NCBI GenBank assembly: GCA_013215145.1
Contig: JABSRP010000010.1
Span: 1-64,000, forward strand
Reading direction: 5' to 3'
From: Pseudobacteriovorax sp.
GTDB taxonomy: Bacteria; Bdellovibrionota_B; Oligoflexia; Oligoflexales; Oligoflexaceae
Length of the DNA: 64,000 bases
Part shown: one piece after another, positions 46,349 to 55,240 of the stretch
How the letters are laid out: every line of letters starts with the position of its first letter
Numbering within the stretch: the stretch's first letter is position 1
Translations under genes and position numbers: made by a program
Notes under the pieces: model-generated
The model's input: the letters and a program-made list of their open reading frames with translations, nothing else
The model's database searches: none
What the model was told of the DNA's origin: nothing

Positions 46349-47793
46349 AACATATGATAAGCATTGCTGGCTCTGACTCATTGGCTGCAGCTGGGATTCA
46401 GCAAGACATCAGGGCAGCCAAGGATATAGGAATTCACTGTTCGACTGTGATCACGACCCTTACCGCACAGAACCATCAGTCCTGTAAGGCACTTCAGGAT
46501 GTTGGTCCCGAGCTAATCCTGGCACAGTTTGAAAGCATCACGAGTCATGAACGAATAGACGCGATCAAAGTAGGCATGATCAGCTCACAACAAAGCCTGA
46601 TATGTGTTGTTGATATTTTGAAATCATTAGACCGACAGATTCCCATCGTTTACGATCCCATTATGGCGACCAGTTCCGGTAGTGAGGCTTTAGACGAGAG
46701 CACCCGTGATGTCATTCTCAATGATCTATTACCTCTCGTGGATGTCGTGACACCCAATCTCGATGAATTAGCTTGGCTAACAGAATCAGCGTGCGCGGAG
46801 GCTCAAGACATCCGCGAGGCATGCCTAAACCTAATTCGTCGAGGAGCTGGCGCTGTTTTAGCCAAAGGTGGTCATGGTGAAGATCAAGATGATGTCAGTG
46901 ATTATTTGTGCCTAGCAGAGGGATCATCCAGATGGATCACTAGCACAAGATTAGACGGGTCGTTCCGAGGAACGGGTTGCTATTTATCCACTGCCATTGC
47001 AGGATTTTTAGCTAAAGGTGATGCCCTTGTCTCATCGGTCATCGAAAGTCGAAGCCTGCTTATGCAAGCTTGCAATGACTCCTATCTATTAGGAGAGAAA
47101 AACATCCTGCGTTTGTCTCAAGCCCCACAGGATCTTCCTAAAACTGCCATGGATCAGATTGACGACACAAACTCGAAAGCCTGCGCCCCTATGGATCAAG
47201 GTCCTATCGGGCTTTACCCTGTGTTACCGAACACAGAATGGCTCAAGCGTCTTGTACCGCTAGGGCTTAAAACGGTCCAGCTTCGGATCAAAGATGCCTC
47301 GCAAGATCAGCTTAGGACTGAGATTACTGAAGCTATTCGCATTTGTGAGGCGCATCGATGTAGGCTTTTCATCAATGACTATTGGCAACTTGCTATCGAA
47401 TTGGGTGCTTATGGAGTGCACCTCGGACAAGAGGATTTGGATCAAGCTGATATCTATCAGATTTCCAAAAGCGGACTAAGACTTGGCATTAGCACCCACT
47501 CAGTACCTGAGTTGAGTCGGGCTTTAGCCTTGAAACCATCCTACGTTGCCCTGGGCCCGATATTTCCCACAACATGCAAGTCTATGGCTTTCGGCCCTCA
47601 AGGAATCGCACGTATCAAGGATTGGGTGCGGCTATCTGGATTACCAGTTGTGGCTATTGGAGGATTAAAGCTCGAGCATGCAAAAGAGGTTCTCATGCAA
47701 GAGGCCGATGGCATTGCATTGATCTCGAACATAACCGAAAATCAGGATCCTGAAAGTAAAACCAAGGACTGGATTGCAGCTATCTCCGATTGA
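46345..47793 (+). CDS. thiDE: Fused HMP(-P) kinase and thiamine phosphate synthase (ThiD-ThiE)
   Basis: Residues 1-260 are ThiD ([45 protein letters not shown]). Residues 285-482 are ThiE ([58 protein letters not shown]). A single protein thus phosphorylates the pyrimidine and couples it to the thiazole. It overlaps thiG by 4 nt and ends the operon. Confidence 0.94.
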   Translation: MKHMISIAGSDSLAAAGIQQDIRAAKDIGIHCSTVITTLTAQNHQSCKALQDVGPELILAQFESITSHERIDAIKVGMISSQQSLICVVDILKSLDRQIPIVYDPIMATSSGSEALDESTRDVILNDLLPLVDVVTPNLDELAWLTESACAEAQDIREACLNLIRRGAGAVLAKGGHGEDQDDVSDYLCLAEGSSRWITSTRLDGSFRGTGCYLSTAIAGFLAKGDALVSSVIESRSLLMQACNDSYLLGEKNILRLSQAPQDLPKTAMDQIDDTNSKACAPMDQGPIGLYPVLPNTEWLKRLVPLGLKTVQLRIKDASQDQLRTEITEAIRICEAHRCRLFINDYWQLAIELGAYGVHLGQEDLDQADIYQISKSGLRLGISTHSVPELSRALALKPSYVALGPIFPTTCKSMAFGPQGIARIKDWVRLSGLPVVAIGGLKLEHAKEVLMQEADGIALISNITENQDPESKTKDWIAAISD

Positions 47794-47857
47794 GTCAATT
47801 TAGGATTTTGTGATACAGTCCGCTCGCATTCATAACTACCCAGAGATTGGAAAAGAT

Positions 47858-48892
47858 ATGGTTTCACCTTTAGAATCACTCATCAAAACAGGAAGCAAAC
47901 TTTGGCTGGATTCCATAGATCCAGATTTAGTGGTCTCAAATTATGCTAAGGGCGCTACCGGGGCGACATCAAACCCTATTATCATTGCCAATTTAATCAA
48001 AACGGGTAGATTTGATGACCAAATAAAGACGTTCAAATCTGAGGGCCTCAATGCCCATGACGCGACTTGGGCGATTACAAACCAAATGGTCACACAAGCC
48101 GAAGAGGTGTTTCTCCCTGTTTTTGAAAAAACTGCTGGAAACGACGGTTATGTGAGTTTTGAGGTGGACCCCTTATTGGAAGATCTCAAAGAAGGACCAG
48201 AGCACGGAGAGCGCGTCAGTAGTTACGTGGCTTTAGCAAAAAAGTGGGCAGAAAACCACCCAAATAGACTAATCAAGGTCCCTGCAACACCAGCTGGAAT
48301 TGACGCGCTTGAAGATATGGTCGCGGCTGGAGTGAACGTGAATGTCACTCTAATTTTTAGTGACAGGCAGTATATTGCGGCAAGGGATGCAGTTTGGGCA
48401 GGCGCGCAGCGTCGACCAGATCTCAGCCGATTCAAAAGTGTCTTTAGCATCTTTGTATCACGACTTGATGTCTATGCGGGCAAACAGCATCCAGAATTGC
48501 CGGCTGAGACAGCTGGTCAGGTTGGAATCCTCAACGCGAAGCGTGTCTGGGAGTTAAATAATGCTTTTTGGTCTGATAAAAATACGCCATTGCAGCAGGA
48601 AATGATATTTGCCAGCACCGGAACCAAAAAGCCTGAAGATCCCAAATGGAAATATGTCGCAGCTTTTGCCGGCAGTGATATCGAGACTAACCCTCCAGAG
48701 ACGAACGATGCTGTCGAAGCCAGCGGTCAGACATTTGATAGACAAATCGATAAGCTTCCGGATGCCGACACGATTGCTACGATTGATCGTACCGTTAATT
48801 GGCAGCATTTAGAAGAAACTCTGATGGCAGAGGGATTAGAAAAGTTTGCCGAGCCACAAAAGGCTCTGCTCGCTCTTGTCGATTCTATTTAA
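47858..48892 (+). CDS. tal: Transaldolase
   Basis: The product has the class start [14 protein letters not shown] and [13 protein letters not shown], the Schiff-base Lys in [15 protein letters not shown] and NVNVTLIFS. It moves a dihydroxyacetone unit between sugar phosphates in the pentose phosphate pathway. I chose ATG 47858 (MVSPLESL) because it matches the usual N-terminus and has GGAAAAG upstream; GTG 47810 is in frame with AGGA nearby and cannot be excluded. Length 344 aa. Confidence 0.9.
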   Translation: MVSPLESLIKTGSKLWLDSIDPDLVVSNYAKGATGATSNPIIIANLIKTGRFDDQIKTFKSEGLNAHDATWAITNQMVTQAEEVFLPVFEKTAGNDGYVSFEVDPLLEDLKEGPEHGERVSSYVALAKKWAENHPNRLIKVPATPAGIDALEDMVAAGVNVNVTLIFSDRQYIAARDAVWAGAQRRPDLSRFKSVFSIFVSRLDVYAGKQHPELPAETAGQVGILNAKRVWELNNAFWSDKNTPLQQEMIFASTGTKKPEDPKWKYVAAFAGSDIETNPPETNDAVEASGQTFDRQIDKLPDADTIATIDRTVNWQHLEETLMAEGLEKFAEPQKALLALVDSI

Positions 48893-48928
48893 CTAAACTT
48901 AAAAAACCCTCTGATTCGGAGTTGTTTT

Positions 48929-49594
48929 GTGAAAGCCATTTCGTTGAACCCAGAACTGTTCTCATATATGTGCCAGTTCTCGGAGAGGCCACACCTGATA
49001 CTCGATCGAGTCGTTGAAGAGACTCGTAAACGTGATGACGCGAATATGCAAATCGCACCAAATCAGGGGAGTTTTTTATATTTTCTTGCGAAACTCATCA
49101 ATGCACGTCGCATATTAGAGGTGGGTTGTTTTACTGGATATAGCGCCATTGCCATGGCATCTGCTCTAGATGACCATGGACACCTTACCACTCTCGATAT
49201 CGACGAAGAGACGGCAGTTCTTGCAAAGAGCTTTTTTCAAGAGGCGGGTCTTGGGAAAAAAATCAGCCATATGCTGGGTCCAGCTTGTGACTCTCTACAA
49301 CGGCTGAATGCCGAGCTAGATCAAGGGGAGCGTGAGCCCTTCGATCTCTGCTTTATTGATGCAGATAAGACTGGCTACATCGATTACCTGAAAAAATGCC
49401 TAGCTATGACCCGACCTGGTGGACTAGTCGTCGCAGATAACGTTCTTTGGGGAGGTTCGATTATTGATCACGATAAAAAAGACGCTTCCACGGAAGCCCT
49501 TAGGGCCTTTAATCAATACGTCAAAAACTTGACTGGAGTGACGGCCACAATGGTGCCGATTGCTGATGGACTCTATTTGATCCATAAAAACTGA
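48929..49594 (+). CDS. SAM-dependent O-methyltransferase (family 3)
   Basis: This 221-aa protein is of the catechol/caffeoyl-CoA O-methyltransferase type. SAM and metal motifs are EVGCFTGYSAIAMASAL, DLCFIDADKTGYIDYL and VVADNVLWGGSIID. The substrate is unknown. It starts at GTG with GGAG upstream and lies 36 nt after tal. Confidence 0.88.
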   Translation: MKAISLNPELFSYMCQFSERPHLILDRVVEETRKRDDANMQIAPNQGSFLYFLAKLINARRILEVGCFTGYSAIAMASALDDHGHLTTLDIDEETAVLAKSFFQEAGLGKKISHMLGPACDSLQRLNAELDQGEREPFDLCFIDADKTGYIDYLKKCLAMTRPGGLVVADNVLWGGSIIDHDKKDASTEALRAFNQYVKNLTGVTATMVPIADGLYLIHKN

Positions 49595-49662
49595 GTTTCA
49601 TTCGTTCCCATTTCTCGAGTAGAATGGGGGCACAGATTTCGCTGAACACAACGGGAGATAGT

Positions 49663-50208
49663 ATGTTCGGAATTGGACCAATGGAACTGATAGTTATCGC
49701 GGTTGTTGCCATTGTATTTATAGGCCCCCAGCGCCTCCCAGAAGCCATGAAAAAGTTTGGCAAACTTTTTGTCCAGGTCAGGCGTCAAACACAGGATATC
49801 CGCTCAGGCTTTAACGATGTCGTTAGAGACGCAGAACGCGAGCTCGAACTCGAAAAAATCAAAGGCTTAAAGGACCAATTGGAAAAAGTTAAACCGGTTA
49901 ATATGGTGGAGCATGCGGTCAAGTCAGCGATCAATGACGATACTCCAGCTAAAGACGACACCCAATACCATGAGTCTCATTATGTAGACGGGAAATATGA
50001 GCCCGGAGATGGCTATATCGATCCTGATACCTTTTTAGAAGAGGCAAAAAAACGAGATGCTGAGCTCTTAAAGCCCAAGCCGCAACCAACGGAACCAGTG
50101 GTACCAGCAACCGAGCCACCTGCGTCTGACGTATCAGGAACCGATGCCCCTCCTCCTGCGGATTCTGGGAACGCGAACCATGGAGATCCTGAGAAAAGCA
50201 AGCCATAA
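49663..50208 (+). CDS. tatB: Twin-arginine translocase subunit TatB
   Basis: The N-terminus has the Tat hinge pattern: a short periplasmic stretch FGIGPMEL, one transmembrane helix (LIVIAVVAIVFI), FIGPQRLPEAMKKFG and an amphipathic helix. A long charged tail of about 120 residues, ending in a Pro-rich stretch, is typical of TatB. ATG 49663 has GGGAG upstream. tatC and tatA are not adjacent. Confidence 0.88.
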   Translation: MFGIGPMELIVIAVVAIVFIGPQRLPEAMKKFGKLFVQVRRQTQDIRSGFNDVVRDAERELELEKIKGLKDQLEKVKPVNMVEHAVKSAINDDTPAKDDTQYHESHYVDGKYEPGDGYIDPDTFLEEAKKRDAELLKPKPQPTEPVVPATEPPASDVSGTDAPPPADSGNANHGDPEKSKP

Positions 50209-50303
50209 AGCGAACAGCATTCCTTACACTGCAAAAATAGCTTAGTTCACTCGTGATAACATTAAATAGAAATCATAAACTTAGGTTTTAGGCTTCTCTG
50301 TTA

Positions 50304-51848
50304 ATGGTGTACATGAAACTAAGTCTCTTTATGTCAATCAGCCAACACGTCTTCCCCAGACCACCCTATATGGGGTTGAAATCATTCTTCGTTCGATCGT
50401 TTTTCTTTACGATCTTTTTCACGACGGTAGAGATACCAACGGCTCTCGCGGAACCTTGGCTAGGAACAAGGTTTGCCCAGAACTGCGCTGGTTGCCATGC
50501 ACCGGGTCGCAAAAATTTGCCGCCAGTGCTGAGACGCTGCTCTCTCTCCTGCCAGGGTTGTCATGTTAATCCCAATGGCGGAGGGATGCGATCGTTCTAC
50601 GGAAAGTGGAACGAAGATAAATGGCTACGCTCTTTTCGCGTTAAGAAACTTGGGCAGGAAAGGCTTCCCGCTCCTCTCCACAGACAACACTATGGCAAAA
50701 ATCTAAAGGCAAAACCGAAGCCACAGACTTTGAAGAAAGTCGCAGACCATGGCTTACCGATGGTACTGTCCGACAAAGAGTTTGAGCAAGAGATGCTCTA
50801 CGATCGTCACCATGACAAGTTTTATTACGTTAATGCAACCTCCACGGATGACTACAAATACACGATCCCGAAGGACGATCCTTATCGCCTAATGGATGCG
50901 ACGAAGATCGATGGTGGAGGGGATTTTCGCCTATTTGCCTACCGCTTAGGTCGCGGGGAAGACAAAAAGGTTCGCCATTTTTTAATGGAAGCAAGTTTTG
51001 GTCTGCGTTACCGTCCACTTCGCAACACTCACATCGTATACGAAAGTCGTTATTTTGGACCACCCGTCGGTCAACAGATCGATCAAATCCCAGGACAAGA
51101 GCAAACCCGTAGTATGTATATCATGCAGGACGACTTACCCTGGAACATATACGCCATGGGAGGCTACTACAAACCGCTGTTTGGCAATTATACGCCCGAC
51201 CATACGGCGCTTGCCCAGGTCATGACATCGCTATTAACCACAGGACAAGGAAACATCGCCAAAGCCCTGTACAAGGCCGTGTCTTTCGGAACAGCCCCTA
51301 ACGTTCCTTTCGCAAACTTGCATTACATCAACAAACGCGTTGGTACCACCCCCAACAATGACGAAACAGGCTATGCTGGAAACATTGGATTGAGGTTTGT
51401 CAGTTTTGGTGGGCAAGTTAACTACAGTTTCTGGTCCACCAACGATACGTCAGTTGACAACGATCCCAAAAAAATTGAGATGCATGCCTTCGAACTGCGA
51501 GCTGCCTACCTGGATTATATTTTCGGTATGGAGGCCATATCTTTTGCAAAGGATCAAAAATTAGAGGACTTCCGAGAAGGCGGTCTTATCACTGCTGAAG
51601 GACGTTATCGATTTTGGCGCGAGAACTACGCGTCCCTGGAGCTTGCAAACGCCAACGTTGCGAGAGACCTATCCCCTGGGTTCGCCAGGCAAATTAAAGT
51701 CGGGACGAAGCATTTTCTCATACCGGGGCTCGAAATCTCTACTCAGTATAGTATCGATGAGGGTCGCAGCAAACCCACTGCTGCAAACCCCAACACGGCG
51801 GCATTCAAACAGAATACCCTATCGCTAATGATCCATACTTATTTTTAG
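50304..51848 (+). CDS. Exported protein with N-terminal di-haem motif and beta-barrel-like body
   Basis: A hydrophobic signal segment (ending near TALAE) is followed at once by two CxxCH haem-binding motifs, NCAGCHAPG and SCQGCHVNPNGGG, within about 30 residues. The remaining about 400 residues are a series of short amphipathic strands (GLRYRPLRNTHIVYESRYFG, YAMGGYYKPLFGNYT, GLRFVSFGGQVNYSFW) ending in TYF, as in outer-membrane barrels. I do not know the family. The start is uncertain: the frame opens at 50304, and in-frame ATGs at 50313 and 50370 are possible. A role in electron transfer across or at the outer membrane is plausible but inferred. Confidence 0.65.
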   Translation: MVYMKLSLFMSISQHVFPRPPYMGLKSFFVRSFFFTIFFTTVEIPTALAEPWLGTRFAQNCAGCHAPGRKNLPPVLRRCSLSCQGCHVNPNGGGMRSFYGKWNEDKWLRSFRVKKLGQERLPAPLHRQHYGKNLKAKPKPQTLKKVADHGLPMVLSDKEFEQEMLYDRHHDKFYYVNATSTDDYKYTIPKDDPYRLMDATKIDGGGDFRLFAYRLGRGEDKKVRHFLMEASFGLRYRPLRNTHIVYESRYFGPPVGQQIDQIPGQEQTRSMYIMQDDLPWNIYAMGGYYKPLFGNYTPDHTALAQVMTSLLTTGQGNIAKALYKAVSFGTAPNVPFANLHYINKRVGTTPNNDETGYAGNIGLRFVSFGGQVNYSFWSTNDTSVDNDPKKIEMHAFELRAAYLDYIFGMEAISFAKDQKLEDFREGGLITAEGRYRFWRENYASLELANANVARDLSPGFARQIKVGTKHFLIPGLEISTQYSIDEGRSKPTAANPNTAAFKQNTLSLMIHTYF

Positions 51849-52651
51849 TCGAGGATGTCTAGGGCATCCCCAATTTGTATCGTAGTACCAGACCCCTCTT
51901 CTAGAATGGCATTCATTCCAAAACAAATACCCTTTTCCGAAGCTAGATAGCGGTATTTGCCCAAAGTAACCAACGGTTCCTTGTAAACCTTGCCATTGGA
52001 TTGATCAGTGGTGGTTACGGTACAACGTGCGCAAGGAGAAACAAAACGAAACACAGCACTCCCAATGCGAACTCGTTTGATCTCATCTTCCATAAAAGGC
52101 TTACTGAGACCTTCTACAATTATGTTAGGACGGAAGCGATTCATGGGAACAGATTCATCACCAGGGATTTTATCATTCAGGTCGGCAAGAGAAGTCATAC
52201 TGGCGAACAAGTAGGGGTAACCGTCTGCAAAATGATGAAGAACCTCTCCATCGGTTCTTTTTGGGTTCACAGGTCGGCGCGATTCAGGTCCGATCGCAAC
52301 GACCCTCAAGCTTTTGCCGAAAGCTAAGGAGACCACTTCGGCAACATCATCACCCTGATCGTAAGCCAACAGTTCATCCTTCCAAACTTTCACTTTCTTA
52401 GAATCTTCAAAGTTAAGGGACCAAATGATGGAAGCCCCTTCCCAAATCAGCTCATAAGTCTCTTCGTCCAGTCGCCGAACAAAAAGCTTTGCCATTTCTG
52501 GCAATTTCCTTTGTGACACGAAGGTTCCCGTATCATCGATTAGCATTAAGGACCGATCACCAGCGAGCCCGTGATCATAAACGACTGCCTGTTCTGTCGA
52601 TATTGCCGCTCCAGACTTTACTGGATAAAAGGCCAAACCTGAAATTTGCAT
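51845..52651 (-). CDS. MOSC-domain protein (YcbX-like)
   Basis: This 268-aa protein has an N-terminal MOSC_N barrel (MQISGLAFYPVKSGAAIS, DRSLMLIDDTGTFVSQRKLP) and a MOSC domain with a conserved Cys region, CARCTVTTTDQSNGK. MOSC proteins carry sulfur for molybdenum cofactor proteins or reduce N-hydroxylated bases (YcbX). It converges with and overlaps the haem-barrel gene by 4 nt. AGGAG precedes the ATG. Confidence 0.9.
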   Translation of the reverse strand: MQISGLAFYPVKSGAAISTEQAVVYDHGLAGDRSLMLIDDTGTFVSQRKLPEMAKLFVRRLDEETYELIWEGASIIWSLNFEDSKKVKVWKDELLAYDQGDDVAEVVSLAFGKSLRVVAIGPESRRPVNPKRTDGEVLHHFADGYPYLFASMTSLADLNDKIPGDESVPMNRFRPNIIVEGLSKPFMEDEIKRVRIGSAVFRFVSPCARCTVTTTDQSNGKVYKEPLVTLGKYRYLASEKGICFGMNAILEEGSGTTIQIGDALDILD

Positions 52652-52723
52652 ACCACTCCTATTTCATTGAAACGCCTCGCTTTTCTGGACAAGACGAGTG
52701 TTTTAAAGAAACTATCTATTCCA

Positions 52724-52732
52724 TGATATGAT
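52724..52732 (+). promoter_or_regulatory. Candidate extended -10 promoter of the DUF4389 gene
   Basis: TGATATGAT (TGN plus TATGAT) lies 84 nt before the ATG at 52817. A short CCCTCA/TGAGGG hairpin follows in the leader. No convincing -35 hexamer is present, which extended -10 promoters tolerate. Confidence 0.4.
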
Positions 52733-52816
52733 AGCTACCAGTCGGTCACCCTCACCTGTCATGAGGGATACAGAAGATATCTTCAAGAGCATAAAACACG
52801 CTAATAGGAGTACTAA

Positions 52817-53101
52817 ATGGATCGAGAGAACGTCAAAGAAAATATGAGCAACCAAGATATTTGGGCCCGAGCCCTACAAATGTTAGTTCTTCTCATAGCT
52901 ATGTGGCTAGTAGAGATTGTCATCATCGCCATAGTACTGCTTCAGCTCATCACAAAAATTATCAGCGGACACATTATGGAAAATTTAGAACGACTAAGCC
53001 GAGACCTCAGCTACTACACCAAAAATACTTGTCTGTTTTTAACTTTCGTCAAAGAAGAGCCGACGTTTCCCTTTAGGGATTGGGATGAGAGCGTCAAGTA
53101 G
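52817..53101 (+). CDS. DUF4389 family small membrane protein
   Basis: The 94-aa protein has a transmembrane helix at residues 22-48 (LVLLIAMWLVEIVIIAIV), a C-terminal helix and the family tail with FLTFVKEEPTFPFRDW. DUF4389 proteins are widespread in proteobacteria and of unknown function. AGGAG lies at good spacing before the ATG. Confidence 0.85.
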   Translation: MDRENVKENMSNQDIWARALQMLVLLIAMWLVEIVIIAIVLLQLITKIISGHIMENLERLSRDLSYYTKNTCLFLTFVKEEPTFPFRDWDESVK

Positions 53102-53102
53102 G

Positions 53103-53126
53103 ATAGTGGATGGTGCCATCCACTAT
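53103..53126. repeat. Perfect 11-bp palindrome after the DUF4389 gene
   Basis: ATAGTGGATGG (53103-53113) and CCATCCACTAT (53116-53126) are exact reverse complements, separated by TG. No T tract follows, so it is not a textbook terminator for the plus-strand gene. Confidence 0.7.
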
Positions 53127-53145
53127 ATGAAGTGTCTCGAGAGGA

Positions 53146-53179
53146 AGCAGCCTTAGATCCTGCCAAAAATAAGGCTGCT
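53146..53179 (-). terminator. Terminator hairpin of the DUF4360 gene
   Basis: AGCAGCCTTA (53146-53155) pairs perfectly with TAAGGCTGCT (53170-53179). On the minus strand it follows the end of the DUF4360 gene, with a short pyrimidine tail. Confidence 0.6.
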
Positions 53180-53196
53180 TGCACTCACCGTATAGC

Positions 53197-53832
53197 TTAG
53201 CATCGTCTCCAGCGAAGACCGAAAACGTGCTTGATGGTTCCGTCGATGGAATCATTTGTAATCAAACCTTCGGCATCAGGATAACGTCTTTTGTTTGAGT
53301 TGCGGACGTTGATAGACGTGTTGATGTTTAGAGCTCGCGTAGCATTACAGCTAGACCAAACGAGTGAGTCTAAGCCAATTTGATCACGGAAAGTGTAGTC
53401 TCTATCGATAGCTCCTCTCATTCGAGACGAGAAACGGCCTGTGAAGCCAGAGCCTTGGAAGTAGTACGATGTGTTATGAGAGGCTTGCATACCGCTATCT
53501 AGGAAAACATATCCACGATAGTCAAAGGTTCCTAGTGAGTACTGCCAGCCTTGAGGAACTTTAAGAGACAATGTAACCTGACAGTTACGACGCCCTTCTC
53601 TAACACTGATACCCGGTCCAGCTTCCGCAATATAATCGGAAAAAGTTAGGGTGAAAGCCTTAGCATCAGTAGAGATGTTCTCTGCCACAGTTCCTAGAGG
53701 GCAGCCACTTCCGTTATAGTCGATATCTTGGATAAAGACCTCTCTCGGGTTAGGTGTGTTTGCTTGGGCAACGGCGCTAACAGCCAAAAGAGCTACGGGT
53801 GCTAGAAACTTGGAGATCTTTAAAACGTTCAT
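53197..53832 (-). CDS. DUF4360 family secreted protein
   Basis: The 211-aa product has a clear signal peptide (cleavage near AVAQA), an acid N-terminal stretch GSGCPLGTVAENIS and the family beta-sandwich pattern, with several conserved Cys (GCPLG, RRNCQV, SSCNAT and the final RRC) that probably form disulfides. DUF4360 proteins are secreted and of unknown function. AGGAAAGGA precedes the ATG at 53832. Confidence 0.85.
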   Translation of the reverse strand: MNVLKISKFLAPVALLAVSAVAQANTPNPREVFIQDIDYNGSGCPLGTVAENISTDAKAFTLTFSDYIAEAGPGISVREGRRNCQVTLSLKVPQGWQYSLGTFDYRGYVFLDSGMQASHNTSYYFQGSGFTGRFSSRMRGAIDRDYTFRDQIGLDSLVWSSCNATRALNINTSINVRNSNKRRYPDAEGLITNDSIDGTIKHVFGLRWRRC

Positions 53833-54116
53833 TTGGTTTCCTTTCCTGAAAAACAATTGAGTGCATTTAGTAGTGACTTGATTCACGACAGGGACTTTGC
53901 AGCCAGCGTGCCAGTTCTCAAAAATTTAGGGACATTGTGTTCCGTGAGCTCATTAAACCCGGAACAGGAAAGGAGAATTCACTGGCGACAGATAGAGACA
54001 CCTAGAGTTCACAGAATAAGATTAGCAAAGATGAAAGTTACCGGTTGAGTTGCTAGCTGAGATAAAAAAAGATTTAGAGGAAGCTTCTAAGACCATTAAA
54101 CTTTTCGCATAAAACA

Positions 54117-54599
54117 TCAAGATGCCTTGACCTTTGTGAATCTTAGAAAGGCAAAGTAGATATCTGGATTGTGGTCTAGTTCCATGGTTCCGCCACAGTT
54201 ACTACACGGTTTTTCGAGGAATGGCTCGAAGTCTTGATTAGGCTCAATAGTTTTACCTACAGTCAGGAGATCTTTGTCTTCATGACTGCAATCGTCGCAG
54301 ATATAATGACAATAGAAAGACTCTACGCGCCCATTCTTGCCAACAAACTCAGGAATCATAGAAAATTGATCAACCATGACCGAGGAGCAGTTCTCAAGGT
54401 GCAGGACGGTTTCCGTAGAAAGAACAGCCTGGACCCATTCACGGATTCCAGAGGAGTTTATTCTGGTAACGTCGGAGAAATCTATCCATACCTCAGGTAA
54501 GTTTTTGGAAAAAAGAGACTCAAATGTGCTGAACTCATCTATCACGCCTGAGATCTTAACCTTCGATTCGGATAGCCACTCTATTTTGCACTTATTCAC
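54117..54599 (-). CDS. STAS-like domain protein with zinc ribbon (paralogue 1)
   Basis: Residues 1-100 are STAS-like: strand IDFSDVTRINSSGIREW carries the DxxxxNSSG element at the usual phosphorylation/binding loop, and LHLENCSS follows. Residues about 98-145 form a zinc-ribbon-like part with CDDC and CSNC pairs. The product is 160 aa and starts at GTG. It is in tandem with a clear paralogue and diverges from a histidine kinase, which suggests a signalling role in anti-sigma-antagonist style. Function inferred. Confidence 0.7.
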   Translation of the reverse strand: MNKCKIEWLSESKVKISGVIDEFSTFESLFSKNLPEVWIDFSDVTRINSSGIREWVQAVLSTETVLHLENCSSVMVDQFSMIPEFVGKNGRVESFYCHYICDDCSHEDKDLLTVGKTIEPNQDFEPFLEKPCSNCGGTMELDHNPDIYFAFLRFTKVKAS

Positions 54600-54671
54600 A
54601 GCGTTCCCCGGTGCATTTGATTACCCGGTAAGGATCGGTGCCAAATGAAAAATCTTTAGATGAGTTAGACT

Positions 54672-55136
54672 CTACTCCAAAAATTGTAGATAGCTTTCCT
54701 CATCATCCTCTAAGCGCCAAGATTCGCCGCACTGGGGACAGTTTTGATTCTCAACTTTATCTTGTAAATTCGACGACTTATCATTTTCAAATTTTACCAA
54801 GCCCTCGTGACCGCAATGATCGCACGAATACTCCCCATAAAAGCTCTTAACTTCGGCGGCTCCCTTAAAGTTGGCAATGAGGTTCATTTGCATCACGACA
54901 TCAGGGGTACAGTTCTCAAATATGATCGTTCGCCCTTCCTGAATGTTGCGAAGGAAGTTGATCCAACTCCGAATACCTAGTGAATTTATGTAGTCGACGT
55001 CTTCAAAATCGAAAATAATGGTCTGTTCAGCTTTTGGATAAACGTCGCTAAGGGTCCGACTAGTCTCTTCGTTGATAGGCCCTTTGAGGAAAACTCTAGT
55101 TTCTTTTCCCGTTTGCTTGATCTCAGCTTTCAGCAC
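54672..55136 (-). CDS. STAS-like domain protein with zinc ribbon (paralogue 2)
   Basis: This 154-aa paralogue has IFDFEDVDYINSLGIRSW in the STAS loop position and then CDHCGHEG and CPQCGESW, which form a zinc ribbon. It aligns along its length with the gene downstream (shared INSxGIRxW, ENC, VxSFY). Here the second Ser of the NSSG loop is Leu, so the two copies may differ in phosphorylation. GTG start with AGGA at 7-nt spacing. A 72-nt gap separates the paralogues. Confidence 0.7.
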   Translation of the reverse strand: MLKAEIKQTGKETRVFLKGPINEETSRTLSDVYPKAEQTIIFDFEDVDYINSLGIRSWINFLRNIQEGRTIIFENCTPDVVMQMNLIANFKGAAEVKSFYGEYSCDHCGHEGLVKFENDKSSNLQDKVENQNCPQCGESWRLEDDEESYLQFLE

Positions 55137-55240
55137 GTCTCGTCCTAACTAGGTAGTTAATGCTCTTTGGCGATTGGGGTTCAAGTGTCACACTGTCTCT
55201 ACGAGTATATCATACACCGAAATGCGCAAAGCTGGTTTAC

